Shown here piece by piece: positions 16,604 through 25,805 of a DNA stretch of 40,881 bases. The position numbers and the translations under genes are program-made. Source of the stretch: JBHEKP01 sp041859375 (lineage in GTDB: Bacteria; Hydrogenedentota; Hydrogenedentia; Hydrogenedentales; CAITNO01); assembly GCA_041859375.1 (NCBI GenBank), contig JBHEKP010000008.1, positions 1 to 40,881 of the forward strand. Reading direction: 5' to 3'. Under the pieces are notes generated by a model. The model did not search any database. It saw nothing but the letters and a program-made list of their open reading frames with translations, and was not told the DNA's origin. Numbering within the stretch: position 1 is the stretch's first letter; each line of letters starts with the position of its first letter.

Positions 16604-16609
16604 ATTATA
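16604..16609 (-). promoter_or_regulatory. TATAAT box before the coupled unknown pair
   Basis: A perfect TATAAT on the minus strand lies in the 51-base gap after the DUF4091 gene. No convincing -35 is seen at 16 to 18 bases (the 17-base position reads GACGGA). If active, the transcript would begin a few bases before ATG 16592. Confidence 0.35.
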
Positions 16610-16643
16610 GTGAAACCGGCGGGGCGTCCGTCATCCGGCGTGT

Positions 16644-18311
16644 TCAACCGCCGCCAAGCGCGCCCAGCAGGGCCCGGCGCGCCGCGCGGAATTGGGCCGC
16701 ATCCACCGAATACTCGTCAAACCCGCGAATCATCCGCTCCGTGATTTCCCGTGCGGCGGCGGGGTCCTTCTCCGCCAGCATGGAAAGAAGCTCATGATCG
16801 GCGACACCGTCGCGCATGGCCTCGAAGCGGATGGAGTCCACCGGCCCCCCGTCCTCCGCCGGATACACAATCCACGGATCGCCCGCGGGCAGGTAGGGCG
16901 GGCCGCCATGGGGGCGGGTGGTGTGGGTGACCGGGTCGTCCTCCGTCCAGAAATTGTAGCCCCAGTGCAGGTAGCCCGTGGTGCCGCTGTAAAAATTCAG
17001 CCAGTGCAGCAGGCGCGTGAGCATGAGCGGCTGCTCGATAAAGCGGTTGGCGTATCTCCCCTGCGGGAACACGCAGGTGTAGAACCAGACCTCCTCGCCC
17101 GCGCGCTGCCGCTCCTGGTAGTGGGCGAAGTCCTGGTGCAGGTAGTTAAGCTGGGGCACCCACACGTCCATGGAGCCGGCGAGGTCCCGGGTGTGGCAGG
17201 CCTCGATGATCCTGAGCCCCGGCGCGTGCCGCCGCGCCAGCGCGGCGAGCGCCCGGTAGGAGTCCAGGTTTGATTTCGTGGGCTCGTCCGCAAGGTGCTG
17301 CACGTATTTGTCCGTCCATCCCTTTTCGCGCAGGTGCGCCGTGAGCGCGGGGAAGTACCACGCGTAGAACGCGTCCGCCTCCGCGCCGCCGGGCGGCACC
17401 GACAGGGACCGCACCCCGCCCGCGTCGTCCACCGTGCGGACGGAGGCCACGAAGTTGGAGTCCCAGCCGCCCTCGCGCCCGCCGATGTGGCCGCCCTCGA
17501 TGAGGCCGATCACCCCCTCCTCCTGGAAGATTTCCACCCACCGGTCAAACTCGGAAAAGTCCGCGGACAGGCCGCCCTTCCCGTCGGACGTGATTTTCGC
17601 GAGGGACAGGGGGGAGATGAGCGCCACATTCTGGCGGTGTTCGGCCATGTTCCGCGCGTAGCGGCGGAGCAGCGCGTGGAACTCCTCCGAGCCCTGCTTG
17701 GGCGGTGTTTTCATGCGGGGATTGCCCATGGTGAACCAGTTGGTCACCCACAGCCGCGCCCGGCCCACCGTGACGGGAAAAACCTCAAGCGCCACAGGCA
17801 GCGCCGCCTGCACCCCGGCCGCCCCCGTCCGCGCGTCCACGCGCACCGTGGCATGATACACCCCCGGCGCGGCATCGGCGGGCACGTCCACCGTGAACCA
17901 CACGGGAAGGGCCGTCCCCGCGGGCAGCCCCGCGGGGGGCTGCTCCCAGAGCACGTCCGGATAGTCGGCGGGGGGCTTGCGCAACTGGTGGGGCGACGGG
18001 GTCTGCGTGGGCCGGTCCACATGCACATACCCCACAAAACGGGGCGGACGCGCCGTTATGGGGGCGCCCTGTCCCGCGGTGAGCGGCGTCATTTCCACGC
18101 GCAGCCCCGTCAGCGGCTCCCCCGCGCGGATGACCACCTGGATGGTGGCCTGTTCGCCCCGCGCCGCCTCCACGGGGAAGGCCGCGGCTCCGGGGGGGGC
18201 GGCGTCATGGAAAACTTTGACGAGGGCGTCTTCCTCCCACAGTTCCAGCGGGGCCGCGCCGCCCGCGCAAAGGGCGTGCAGCAACAGGCATGCGGCGGAC
18301 AATGCGCTCAT
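16644..18311 (-). CDS. Secreted DUF4091-type glycoside hydrolase
   Basis: A 555-residue exported protein with a signal peptide of about 20 residues (MSALSAACLLLHALCAGGAA). N-terminal beta domains (about 25-180) lead to a barrel-like region with KYVQHLADEPTKSN, a likely site for catalytic acids. A C-terminal DUF4091 stretch reads GYLHWGYNFW, then GDPWIVYPAE and SIRFEAMRDGVADHELL, which is diagnostic. Related families include GH123-type hexosaminidases, but substrate is not certain. A very good Shine-Dalgarno (AAGGAGG) sits 5 bases before ATG 18311. It follows the URO-D-like gene by 63 bases and may have its own weak promoter, because TGCTATTTT occurs in that gap. Confidence 0.85.
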   Translation of the reverse strand: MSALSAACLLLHALCAGGAAPLELWEEDALVKVFHDAAPPGAAAFPVEAARGEQATIQVVIRAGEPLTGLRVEMTPLTAGQGAPITARPPRFVGYVHVDRPTQTPSPHQLRKPPADYPDVLWEQPPAGLPAGTALPVWFTVDVPADAAPGVYHATVRVDARTGAAGVQAALPVALEVFPVTVGRARLWVTNWFTMGNPRMKTPPKQGSEEFHALLRRYARNMAEHRQNVALISPLSLAKITSDGKGGLSADFSEFDRWVEIFQEEGVIGLIEGGHIGGREGGWDSNFVASVRTVDDAGGVRSLSVPPGGAEADAFYAWYFPALTAHLREKGWTDKYVQHLADEPTKSNLDSYRALAALARRHAPGLRIIEACHTRDLAGSMDVWVPQLNYLHQDFAHYQERQRAGEEVWFYTCVFPQGRYANRFIEQPLMLTRLLHWLNFYSGTTGYLHWGYNFWTEDDPVTHTTRPHGGPPYLPAGDPWIVYPAEDGGPVDSIRFEAMRDGVADHELLSMLAEKDPAAAREITERMIRGFDEYSVDAAQFRAARRALLGALGGG

Positions 18312-18374
18312 AAAGACCTCCTTGGCCGCGGTTCCGGCGTCCGCGCCAAAAATAGCACGGGGACGGGGCGCGGT

Positions 18375-19616
18375 TCACCCCCAGACGCGGTCAATTTCGC
18401 CCCGCACAATCTCGACCCAGCGGCGGACCCGGCCAGGTTCGCCGCGCAGGGTGTGGTTGTCCTTCATGATCAGTTCCAGGCGGCACCCCCGCGCGGCCTC
18501 CAGAAAGCGGCGCGCGTCGCGACGGACCGGCTCCTCGTCAAATTCCGGCGCGGCAAGCCGCGCGGGGTTGGGCTTGGCGGAGTAGATGTGCCGGTCACCG
18601 AGATGCTCGGCCATGCGCTCCGGGTCGGCCCAGGCTGACACGGACACCCGGCGCAGCCGGGGTGTGCGGCGCACCACATGCCAGCGGGCGTCCAGCGCCT
18701 CGCAGCACCCGTAGCAGTTGAGGCCGAAACGCTCCAGGATGGGCAATTGGTACTGGAACACAAACTCCTCGAACATTGCCGGGGAGACGGCCCCCGTTTC
18801 CTGGCTTTCGCAAAAACCCCACAGATCACGGGTGCGCACACGGGCGCCGTCGAAATCCGGGGACGGCAGTTCATCCGTCCAGCCGAAGCCGCCGGAGCCC
18901 ACATAGTCGTTGCCGTTGTTCAGGCACAGCAGTCCGTCCCGTTCCAGTTGATCAAGCCGCTCCAGTTGCGCGTCCCTGAAAAACGCCATGAGCCGGTGCA
19001 GCCCCGCCGGGTTTTCAATCATGTCGAGCATCATGCGCTCAAGGCCGCGCAGTTTGGCGAGGCGCTGGGTCATGCCGAGGCTCCACCACCACGCCCCCTT
19101 CACCTCCACCGCAAGCATGCCGTCAAAAAGTTCGCCGGCCATGGCGGCCAACTGCCCGGTGGCATTGTGATCCACGGTGACCACGGGGGTGTGCAGCCCG
19201 GAAAGATCCTCCAGATCCGTGATGGGCGGCTCCCAGCGGCAGGAGCCGCCCCCCTCCCCGCCGACCACGCGCTCCTCCAAGCCCCAGCCCGTGCTCGTGT
19301 GGACGGGGCGCAGGATGAAAACGGCCGAAGCCACGCGGTCGTCGCCCATTTCCTCCGCCCAGAACAGTTCGCGGCGCAGCGCCGCCTCCCACTCCCGCGC
19401 CAGCGGATGGGCGCATTCCAGGGATTGCGGGGTGATGATTTCATTCCATCCGTTTTCGGGATCGCAAAAGACCATGGGGCGTCCGGGCAGCAGGGCGTTG
19501 TGCCGGAGCCATTCGCGGCGTTTTTCATCCTCCTCCGGGCGTGCGGCGCGCTCCGCAAGCCGTGCCGCCAGGGCGCGGAGGGTTTCCCGCGCGCCCCGGT
19601 CGAACACGGCGCTCAC
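18375..19616 (-). CDS. Uroporphyrinogen decarboxylase-like protein
   Basis: A 413-residue cytosolic protein of the URO-D/methyltransferase superfamily. Recognisable parts are MVFCDPENGWNEI, VKGAWWWSLGMTQRL, GGFGWTDELPSPDFDG and a C-terminal LNCYGCCEALDARW. The last stretch lies where corrinoid methyltransferases of this superfamily carry a zinc-binding HxCG; here it reads NCYGCC, so the usual His is absent but three Cys are present. True HemE activity is unlikely. Methyl transfer is possible but unproven. The GTG start at 19616 overlaps the SGNH gene stop as GTGA and has GGAGG 7 bases upstream. It is probably coupled to the SGNH gene and the gyrase operon. Confidence 0.82.
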   Translation of the reverse strand: MSAVFDRGARETLRALAARLAERAARPEEDEKRREWLRHNALLPGRPMVFCDPENGWNEIITPQSLECAHPLAREWEAALRRELFWAEEMGDDRVASAVFILRPVHTSTGWGLEERVVGGEGGGSCRWEPPITDLEDLSGLHTPVVTVDHNATGQLAAMAGELFDGMLAVEVKGAWWWSLGMTQRLAKLRGLERMMLDMIENPAGLHRLMAFFRDAQLERLDQLERDGLLCLNNGNDYVGSGGFGWTDELPSPDFDGARVRTRDLWGFCESQETGAVSPAMFEEFVFQYQLPILERFGLNCYGCCEALDARWHVVRRTPRLRRVSVSAWADPERMAEHLGDRHIYSAKPNPARLAAPEFDEEPVRRDARRFLEAARGCRLELIMKDNHTLRGEPGRVRRWVEIVRGEIDRVWG

Positions 19617-20638
19617 CGCGCAGCCTCCGGCATGGGGGAAAGCTCCCGGGCAAGCCACGCGGCGAACACCCTGTTGGACTCGGCGGAGGGGTGGCCGAAG
19701 CCCCCCTCGACGAAACGCCTGTCCGGCGGCACCGTCTCCAGAAGCGGCTCCGGAAAGGCCAGCGTGTCGAGGCCTTTTTCCGTGAAGGCGCGGCGGCACT
19801 GCTCCTCATAGGCGAGGGTGTAGTTCACGGGGTACATCACCACGACGAAGCGGCTTCCGGGAAACTGTTCCAGCACCCGGTCGCGCGTTTTGGCCAGCAG
19901 GGCGGCGGTGAGTTCCACGCCCGCGGCGGAGCGTGACGGGAGGGGCCAGGCGGGCTTGAACACGGCCACCGTGTTGGTGGCGAGCAGGCCCCGGTACAGC
20001 AGCGCGCGCCAGGGGTGCGCCTCCGTGAAACTGCCCCTGTACCGCGGCTCCCCCGCCTCAAGCTCATAGCACGGATAGTCCCGCCCCCAGCCGCCCGCGC
20101 ATTGAAGCCCGCCCGCGGCGCGGTAAACATGGCCGTAAATGAAAAGGTACACCGCCGCGCCGGTCTTCTCCCTTATATGGTCTTTTATCTCGCGGTCCGC
20201 GAGCTCCAGCGCGTGCTGGGGGCCCCAGCCCTGGTAGGCGAAATTATAGGGACGCCTCCCCGGCATGGCTTTGCCAACAAGGGCCGGGATGGTGTCGCAG
20301 TCGTCCACGCCGATGCCGAAAGTGTAGGAACAGCCGAAGAAGGCCAGGAATTCGCCAAAGGGACCCGGCCCGGCGCAGGTGTTCCGCCAGCCCTCCGGGG
20401 TGGTGGTGTATTCGGCGGTGTAGGCGGGCGTGCCGTTGACGGTGTAAACATCGCGGACGCGTCCGTCCGGCATGGGACGGTTGCCCAGGCGCGGATCGGG
20501 CGTGTTGAGCGCGCCCCACTGGTTTTCGATTTTGGGCAGGCGCCAGGCGCGGTACAGCCACGAGCCGAACTCCACCGGCAGCGCCGCGAAAAAAACAGAC
20601 GCGGCGGCCAGCAAAACGGCCCGTCCGCGTCTGTTCAT
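19613..20638 (-). CDS. SGNH/GDSL hydrolase-like membrane-anchored protein
   Basis: A 341-residue protein with an N-terminal signal anchor (RAVLLAAASVFFAALPVEFGSWLY). FFGCSYTFGIGVDD (Ser104 as candidate nucleophile) is followed by NFAYQGWGPQHAL, then a late GGFGHPSAESNRVFA (His316). This spacing fits SGNH-fold esterases and O-acyltransferases acting on envelope glycans. The usual Asp three residues before the His is not obvious. ATG 20638 has GGGGA about 8 bases upstream and lies only 21 bases after the gyrA stop. It overlaps the URO-D-like gene by 4 bases, so it is probably transcribed with gyrBA. Confidence 0.78.
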   Translation of the reverse strand: MNRRGRAVLLAAASVFFAALPVEFGSWLYRAWRLPKIENQWGALNTPDPRLGNRPMPDGRVRDVYTVNGTPAYTAEYTTTPEGWRNTCAGPGPFGEFLAFFGCSYTFGIGVDDCDTIPALVGKAMPGRRPYNFAYQGWGPQHALELADREIKDHIREKTGAAVYLFIYGHVYRAAGGLQCAGGWGRDYPCYELEAGEPRYRGSFTEAHPWRALLYRGLLATNTVAVFKPAWPLPSRSAAGVELTAALLAKTRDRVLEQFPGSRFVVVMYPVNYTLAYEEQCRRAFTEKGLDTLAFPEPLLETVPPDRRFVEGGFGHPSAESNRVFAAWLARELSPMPEAAR

Positions 20639-20659
20639 GTCGCGTTTCCCCGGCGGTTG

Positions 20660-23224
20660 TTATTCTTCGCCTTCGTCGTCTTCGTCGTATGCGGCGTCGT
20701 CACCCCCGGCGGCCTTTCCGTTCTGCCCTGCGGAGCCGTCCACATGGGCGGGCGCCGACTCGGTGGCCTCCTCCTCCTTCTTTTCGCCCAGCGCGCGGGC
20801 GACGGCGGTGACCTTCGCGCCCGGCTGCGGCGTCATCACCTTGACGCCCTGGGTGTTGCGCCCGATGGTGCGGATGTCCTTCACCGAGGTGCGGATGACC
20901 ACGCCGTCGGTGGCCACGAGCACGATCTCGTCGTCGTCGTCCACGGTGAGCATGGCGACAACGTTGCCGTTCCGGTCGGTGGTCTTCATGTTGATGATGC
21001 CCTGGCCGCCGCGGTGCTGGAGCCGGTACTCCTCCACCAGCGTGCGCTTGCCGAAGCCGTTCTCGGTCACGCTGAGCACGGTGCGGTCGTCCTGGGCGAG
21101 GGACACGCCCACCACGTAGTCCCCCTCGTTGAGGCGGATGCCGATGACGCCCCGCGCGGTGCGGCCCATTGGGCGCACGTCCTTTTCGGGGAAGCGGATG
21201 GCCAGGCCCTCGTGGGTGGCGATGAGGATGTTGTCGCCGCCGGAGGTGATCTGCGTGTCGATGAGCTCGTCGCCCTCGTCCAGCTCCAGCGCGATGATGC
21301 CGGCGGCGCGCGGGTTGCTGAAGGACTTCAGCGCGGTCTTCTTGACCACGCCCCGGCTGGTGACCATGAAGACGAAGAGCCCGTCCTCGTCCAGGTCGCG
21401 CACGGGCAGGAAGGCCGTGGCGCGCTCGCCGTCGCCGAGGTTGAGCACGTTCACGATGGCGCGCCCCCGCGCGGTGCGCCCCGCCTTGGGCAGCTCGTGT
21501 ACCTTGCGCCAGTGGACCCGGCCCCGGTTGGTGAAGAAGAGCATGTACTGGTGCGCCGAGGCGATGAAGAGGTCCTTGACGAAGTCCTCCTCCTTGGTCT
21601 CCATGCCTGCGATGCCGCGGCCGCCGCGCCGCTGCTTGCGGTACGTGCTGACGGGCAGGCGCTTGATGTAGCCCTCGTTGGAGACGGTCACCACCATGTT
21701 CTCGTCGGCGATGAGGTCCTCCACGCGGAACTCGCCCAGCTCGTCGAGCAGCTCCGTGCGGCGCTCGTCGCCGTACTTTTCCCGGACGATCAGGATTTCG
21801 CGGCGCACCTCGGCCAGGATCGTCTTCTCGCTCGACAGGATGTGGCGCAGCCGCTCGATCTCCTTGAGCAGGTCGCGGTACTCGTTCACGAGCTCCTCGC
21901 GCTCCAGGCCGGTGAGGCGGCGCAGGCGCATGGCGAGGATGGCGTTGGCCTGGACCTCGCTGAAGCCGAAGCGCGCGATCAGGTTGGCGCGGGCCTCGTC
22001 CGTGTCGGCGCTGCCCCGGATGATGGCGATGATCTCGTCTATGTGGTCTATCGCCTTGAGCAGGCCCTCCAGGATGTGGGCGCGGTCCTCCGCCTGGCGC
22101 AGCTCGAAGCGGGTGCGCCGCTCGATGATCTCGGCGCGGTGCTGGACGTAGTAGTAAATGAGCTCGCGCAGGTTGAGCACGCGCGGCACCGTGTTTACCA
22201 GGGCGAGCATGATGATGCTCGCCGTGGCCTGGAGCTGCGTGTGCTTGTAGAGCTGGTTCAGGATGACCTCGGGCTCGTCGCCCTTGCGGATCTCGATGAC
22301 CACGCGCATCCCGTCCTTGTCCGACTCGTCGCGCAGGTCGGTGATGCCCTCCACCGTCTTCGACCGCACCAGCTCGGCGATGTCCTCGATGAGCTTGGAC
22401 TTGTTGACCTGGTAGGGGATCTCCTGGATGATGAGCTTTTCCTTGCCGCCCCCGTCGCGCATGCTCTCCACCGCGACCTTTGCGCGCACCGTCACCCGGC
22501 CCCGGCCCGTGAGGTAGGCGTCGCGGATGCCGGTGGTGCCGCAGATGATGCCGCCCGTCGGAAAGTCGGGGCCCTTCACGAAGCGCATCAGGTCCCTCGC
22601 GGTGCAGTCCGGGTTGTCGATGAGGTGGACCACCGCGTTGCACACCTCGGTGAGGTTGTGGGGCGGGCAGCTCGTGGCCATGCCCACGGCGATGCCGTAG
22701 GAGCCGTTGACGAGCAGGTTCGGGATCGCCGACGGCAGCACCACCGGCTCCTTGACGCTGCCGTCGTAGTTGTCCGTCATGTCCACCGTCTCTTTTTCGA
22801 TGCCCCCGAGCATCTCGGCGGTGATGGCCTCCATCCGGGACTCGGTGTAGCGCATGGCCGCGGGGCTGTCGCCGTCGATGGAGCCGAAGTTGCCCTGGCC
22901 GTCCACCAGCGGGTAGCGCATGTTCCACGGCTGCGCCATGCGCACGAGCGTGTCGTAGATGGCCGAGTCGCCGTGGGGGTGGTATTTTCCCATCGTCTCG
23001 CCGACGATGGCCGCGGACTTGCGGAAGGCGCGCCCCTTCGTGAGGCCGAGCTCGTGCATGGCGAAAAGGATGCGCCGGTGCACCGGCTTCAGGCCGTCGC
23101 GCACGTCCGGCAGCGCGCGGCTGACGATCACGCTCATCGAGTAGTCGAGGAACGAGGTCTTCATCTCGTGCTCGATGGCAATCGGTTTTATGCGCTCCGG
23201 CATGTCCGTTTTTTCATTGCTCAT
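20660..23224 (-). CDS. gyrA: DNA gyrase subunit A
   Basis: An 854-residue topoisomerase subunit that breaks and rejoins DNA to introduce negative supercoils with GyrB. The catalytic tyrosine is Tyr126 in AMRYTESRM. The quinolone-determining region reads GDSAIYDTLVRMAQPW, with Ser87 and Asp91 at the positions of E. coli Ser83 and Asp87, so no resistance substitution is seen there. The gyrase-specific GyrA box QRRGGRG (about residues 531-537) separates it from ParC. The C-terminus ends in an acidic tail (AAYDEDDEGEE). It starts 41 bases after gyrB, with AAGGGC before the ATG. Confidence 0.98.
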   Translation of the reverse strand: MSNEKTDMPERIKPIAIEHEMKTSFLDYSMSVIVSRALPDVRDGLKPVHRRILFAMHELGLTKGRAFRKSAAIVGETMGKYHPHGDSAIYDTLVRMAQPWNMRYPLVDGQGNFGSIDGDSPAAMRYTESRMEAITAEMLGGIEKETVDMTDNYDGSVKEPVVLPSAIPNLLVNGSYGIAVGMATSCPPHNLTEVCNAVVHLIDNPDCTARDLMRFVKGPDFPTGGIICGTTGIRDAYLTGRGRVTVRAKVAVESMRDGGGKEKLIIQEIPYQVNKSKLIEDIAELVRSKTVEGITDLRDESDKDGMRVVIEIRKGDEPEVILNQLYKHTQLQATASIIMLALVNTVPRVLNLRELIYYYVQHRAEIIERRTRFELRQAEDRAHILEGLLKAIDHIDEIIAIIRGSADTDEARANLIARFGFSEVQANAILAMRLRRLTGLEREELVNEYRDLLKEIERLRHILSSEKTILAEVRREILIVREKYGDERRTELLDELGEFRVEDLIADENMVVTVSNEGYIKRLPVSTYRKQRRGGRGIAGMETKEEDFVKDLFIASAHQYMLFFTNRGRVHWRKVHELPKAGRTARGRAIVNVLNLGDGERATAFLPVRDLDEDGLFVFMVTSRGVVKKTALKSFSNPRAAGIIALELDEGDELIDTQITSGGDNILIATHEGLAIRFPEKDVRPMGRTARGVIGIRLNEGDYVVGVSLAQDDRTVLSVTENGFGKRTLVEEYRLQHRGGQGIINMKTTDRNGNVVAMLTVDDDDEIVLVATDGVVIRTSVKDIRTIGRNTQGVKVMTPQPGAKVTAVARALGEKKEEEATESAPAHVDGSAGQNGKAAGGDDAAYDEDDEGEE

Positions 23225-23265
23225 GGCTCTGCCCTTGTGTTGGCCGGCGCCGCCCGCGCGGCGCG

Positions 23266-25698
23266 TCAGATGTCAAGATTCTGCACCTCGGGGGCGTGGC
23301 GCTCGATGAACTCCTTGCGCGGCTCCACGAGGTCGCCCATCAGCACCGTGAACAGGTCGTCCGCCGCCGCCTCGTCCTCCGCGCTCACCTGGAGCAGCAC
23401 CCGGCTCTTGGGGTCCATGGTGGTCTCCTGGAGCTGCTCGGGGTTCATTTCGCCGAGCCCCTTGTAGCGCTGCACGAAAAGGCCCTTGCGCCCGGCCTCC
23501 ATGATGAAGCCGCGCAGCTCCAGAAGCTCGTCCGTTGCGAACACCGGCGCCGCGCCGGGCTCGGCCCCGGGGACAAGGCGGAACGGCGCGTCGCCCGCGA
23601 GGGCGATGGGCTCGTTGTGCGCCAGCAGCGCCGAAAACTCGTGGCTCTTGAAGAAGGCGGTGTCCACCTGCCCCTTCACGCGCGCCGCGTGGGAGCGGGG
23701 CTTGCCGTTCCCGTTTCCGTTTCCGTTCCCGTCGCCGGGGGCCAGTTCGGTCTGCACCTCCGCAGTGTTGATGAAGTCGGCGTCGGGGCCGAAAATGTCA
23801 TGCAGTTCGGAAAGCGAGATGTCCTCGGGGTGCGTGTACTTCTCGCGGGGCAGCGCCATGCACCGCCCCAGCGCGTCCCGCGAAACCCCGTAGACCCGGT
23901 GGACCCGGAGGATCATCTTCTCCCGCTCCTGCGCCGCGCGGATGGCGCGCAGCAGCGTTTTCTGGTCCAGCGCGGCGCCGGAGCCGTTCAGCACCGTGTG
24001 CTGCTCCAGCACCGACTCGAAGATGAAGTCCTCGAACTCCGCCTCGGTGTTGACGTAGCGCGACTTTTTGCCCTTGCGGATCTGGTAAAGGGGCGGCTGC
24101 GCGATGTAGAGGTGGCCGCGGCGGATCAGGTCCGTCATCTGCCGGAAGAAGAAGGTCAGCAGCAGGGTGCGGATGTGCGCGCCGTCCACGTCGGCGTCGG
24201 TCATGATGATGACCTTGTGGTAGCGCAGTTTGGAAAGGTCAAACTCGTCCTGCCCGAAGCCGATGCCGAGGCAGGTGATGAGCGAGCGGATTTCGTTGTT
24301 GCTGAGCATCTTGTCCACGCGGGCCTTTTCGACGTTCAGCACCTTGCCCCGCAGCGGAAGGATGGCCTGGAAGCGGCGGTCGCGGCCCTGCTTGGCCGAG
24401 CCGCCCGCGCTGTCGCCCTCGACGATGAACAGCTCGCACACCGCGGGATCGCGCTCGGAGCAGTCCGCCAGCTTGGCCGCCTGGCCGAAGGAGTCCAGCG
24501 CGCCCTTGCGCCGCGTCAGGTCGCGCGCCTTGCGCGCCGCCTCGCGCGCCCGCGCCGCGTCGATGGACTTGCCGATGATGCGGTTTGCGATGCTGGGGTT
24601 CTCCTCGAAATAGGTCTGGAGCCCCTCGTAAACCAGCGAGCTCACGATGCCGTGCACCTCGCTGTTGCCCAGCTTCATCTTCGTCTGCCCCTCGAACTGG
24701 GGCTCCCGCACACGCACCGACACGATGGCCGTGAGGCCCTCGCGCGAGTCGTCGCCCGAGATGGAGTAGTTGTTCTTCTTGAAGGCGTTGCTCTTCTTGC
24801 CGTAGTCGTTCAGGCTTTTGGTCAGCGCCGCGCGGAAGCCGCTAAGGTGCGTGCCGCCCTCGTGGGTGTTGATGTTGTTCGCGAAGCTCGCCACCGTCTC
24901 GTTGTAGGCGCCCGTGTACTGGAGCGCCACCTCCACCTCCAGGTCCTCGCGCGCCAGCTCCATGTAGATCGGCGCGCGGTGCAGCGGCTCCTTGTTCCGG
25001 TTCAGCCACTTCACATACTCCGCGATGCCGCCCCGGTACTGGAGCACCACCGCCTCGTCGTCGTTGCGCTCGTCCTCGAAGATGATCTTAACGCCCTTGT
25101 TCAGGAACGCGAGCTCGCGGAGCCGCGTCAGCAGCGTCTCCGCGTTGTACACCGTCTCCTCGAAAATGTCCGCGTCGGGAAGGAAGGTAATCTTCGTGCC
25201 CGTGGTCTTCGCGCGGCCCTTCTCCTCCAGCGGCCCCTTGGGGACGCCGCGCTCGAAGGACATGAACCACATCACCCCGTCGCGCTTCACCTCCACCTCA
25301 AGCCATTTCGAAAGGGCGTTCACGCAGGACACGCCCACGCCGTGCAGGCCGCCCGACACCTTGTAGTTGGAGTTGTCGAATTTGCCGCCCGCGTGCAGCA
25401 CCGTCAGCACCACTTCGAGGGCCGACTTGTTGCGGTACTTGGGGTCGTGGACCTTGTCCACCGGAATGCCCCGGCCGTTGTCCTCCACAGTGACGCTGTT
25501 GTCAATGTGGATGGTCACCTTGACGTAGTCGCAGTGCCCGGCGAGGGCCTCGTCAATGCTGTTGTCCACCACTTCGTAGACGAGATGGTGCAGGCCCCGC
25601 ACGTTCGTGTCGCCGATGTACATGGCCGGCCGTTTTCGAACCGCCTGCAACCCCTCAAGAATGGTGATCGAATCGCCTGTGTAACCGTTTTTCGCCAT
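23266..25698 (-). CDS. gyrB: DNA gyrase subunit B
   Basis: An 810-residue ATPase subunit of gyrase. GHKL ATPase motifs include VVDNSIDEA, VEDNGRGIPVD and GGLHGVGVSCVNALS. The TOPRIM domain has EGDSAGGSA (about 425-433) and DADVDGAHI (about 495-503). Within the C-terminal part a Gly-Asn run (GDGNGNGNGNGK) sits in a linker between TOPRIM segments. The conserved end reads RYKGLGEMNPEQLQETTMDP. ATG 25698 is preceded by GAGGT and a clear promoter at 25754-25782. It leads the operon with gyrA. Confidence 0.98.
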   Translation of the reverse strand: MAKNGYTGDSITILEGLQAVRKRPAMYIGDTNVRGLHHLVYEVVDNSIDEALAGHCDYVKVTIHIDNSVTVEDNGRGIPVDKVHDPKYRNKSALEVVLTVLHAGGKFDNSNYKVSGGLHGVGVSCVNALSKWLEVEVKRDGVMWFMSFERGVPKGPLEEKGRAKTTGTKITFLPDADIFEETVYNAETLLTRLRELAFLNKGVKIIFEDERNDDEAVVLQYRGGIAEYVKWLNRNKEPLHRAPIYMELAREDLEVEVALQYTGAYNETVASFANNINTHEGGTHLSGFRAALTKSLNDYGKKSNAFKKNNYSISGDDSREGLTAIVSVRVREPQFEGQTKMKLGNSEVHGIVSSLVYEGLQTYFEENPSIANRIIGKSIDAARAREAARKARDLTRRKGALDSFGQAAKLADCSERDPAVCELFIVEGDSAGGSAKQGRDRRFQAILPLRGKVLNVEKARVDKMLSNNEIRSLITCLGIGFGQDEFDLSKLRYHKVIIMTDADVDGAHIRTLLLTFFFRQMTDLIRRGHLYIAQPPLYQIRKGKKSRYVNTEAEFEDFIFESVLEQHTVLNGSGAALDQKTLLRAIRAAQEREKMILRVHRVYGVSRDALGRCMALPREKYTHPEDISLSELHDIFGPDADFINTAEVQTELAPGDGNGNGNGNGKPRSHAARVKGQVDTAFFKSHEFSALLAHNEPIALAGDAPFRLVPGAEPGAAPVFATDELLELRGFIMEAGRKGLFVQRYKGLGEMNPEQLQETTMDPKSRVLLQVSAEDEAAADDLFTVLMGDLVEPRKEFIERHAPEVQNLDI
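23705..23734. repeat. 6-bp tandem repeat inside gyrB
   Basis: Five adjacent hexamers: CCGTTC, CCGTTT, CCGTTT, CCGTTC and CCGTCG. They encode the Gly-Asn dipeptide run in the GyrB linker. Because the unit is 6 bp, gain or loss of copies keeps the reading frame. Confidence 0.8.
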
Positions 25699-25753
25699 TG
25701 CACTTACCTCGTGTGGTGCCCCCGCCTGAAATGGCCGCCGTGGGGATGCGAAA

Positions 25754-25782
25754 AGTATAGCAAAATTGGCGGATCAAAACAA
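25754..25782 (-). promoter_or_regulatory. Promoter of gyrB
   Basis: Minus strand TTGTTT (25777-25782) and TATACT (25754-25759) are 17 bases apart, about 55 bases before the gyrB ATG. An A/T-rich dyad sits directly upstream at 25790-25805. Confidence 0.7.
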
Positions 25783-25789
25783 CATAAAA

Positions 25790-25805
25790 CCGCAATATTT
25801 TGCGG
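25790..25805 (-). terminator. Dyad with T-rich tail upstream of gyrB
   Basis: CCGCAA (25790-25795) and TTGCGG (25800-25805) form a perfect 6-bp stem with a TATT loop (AATA on the minus strand). On the minus strand it is followed by TTTTATGTTGTTTT, which runs into the gyrB -35. It fits a rho-independent terminator for the Agl23-like operon, or an upstream element of the gyrB promoter. Confidence 0.55.
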
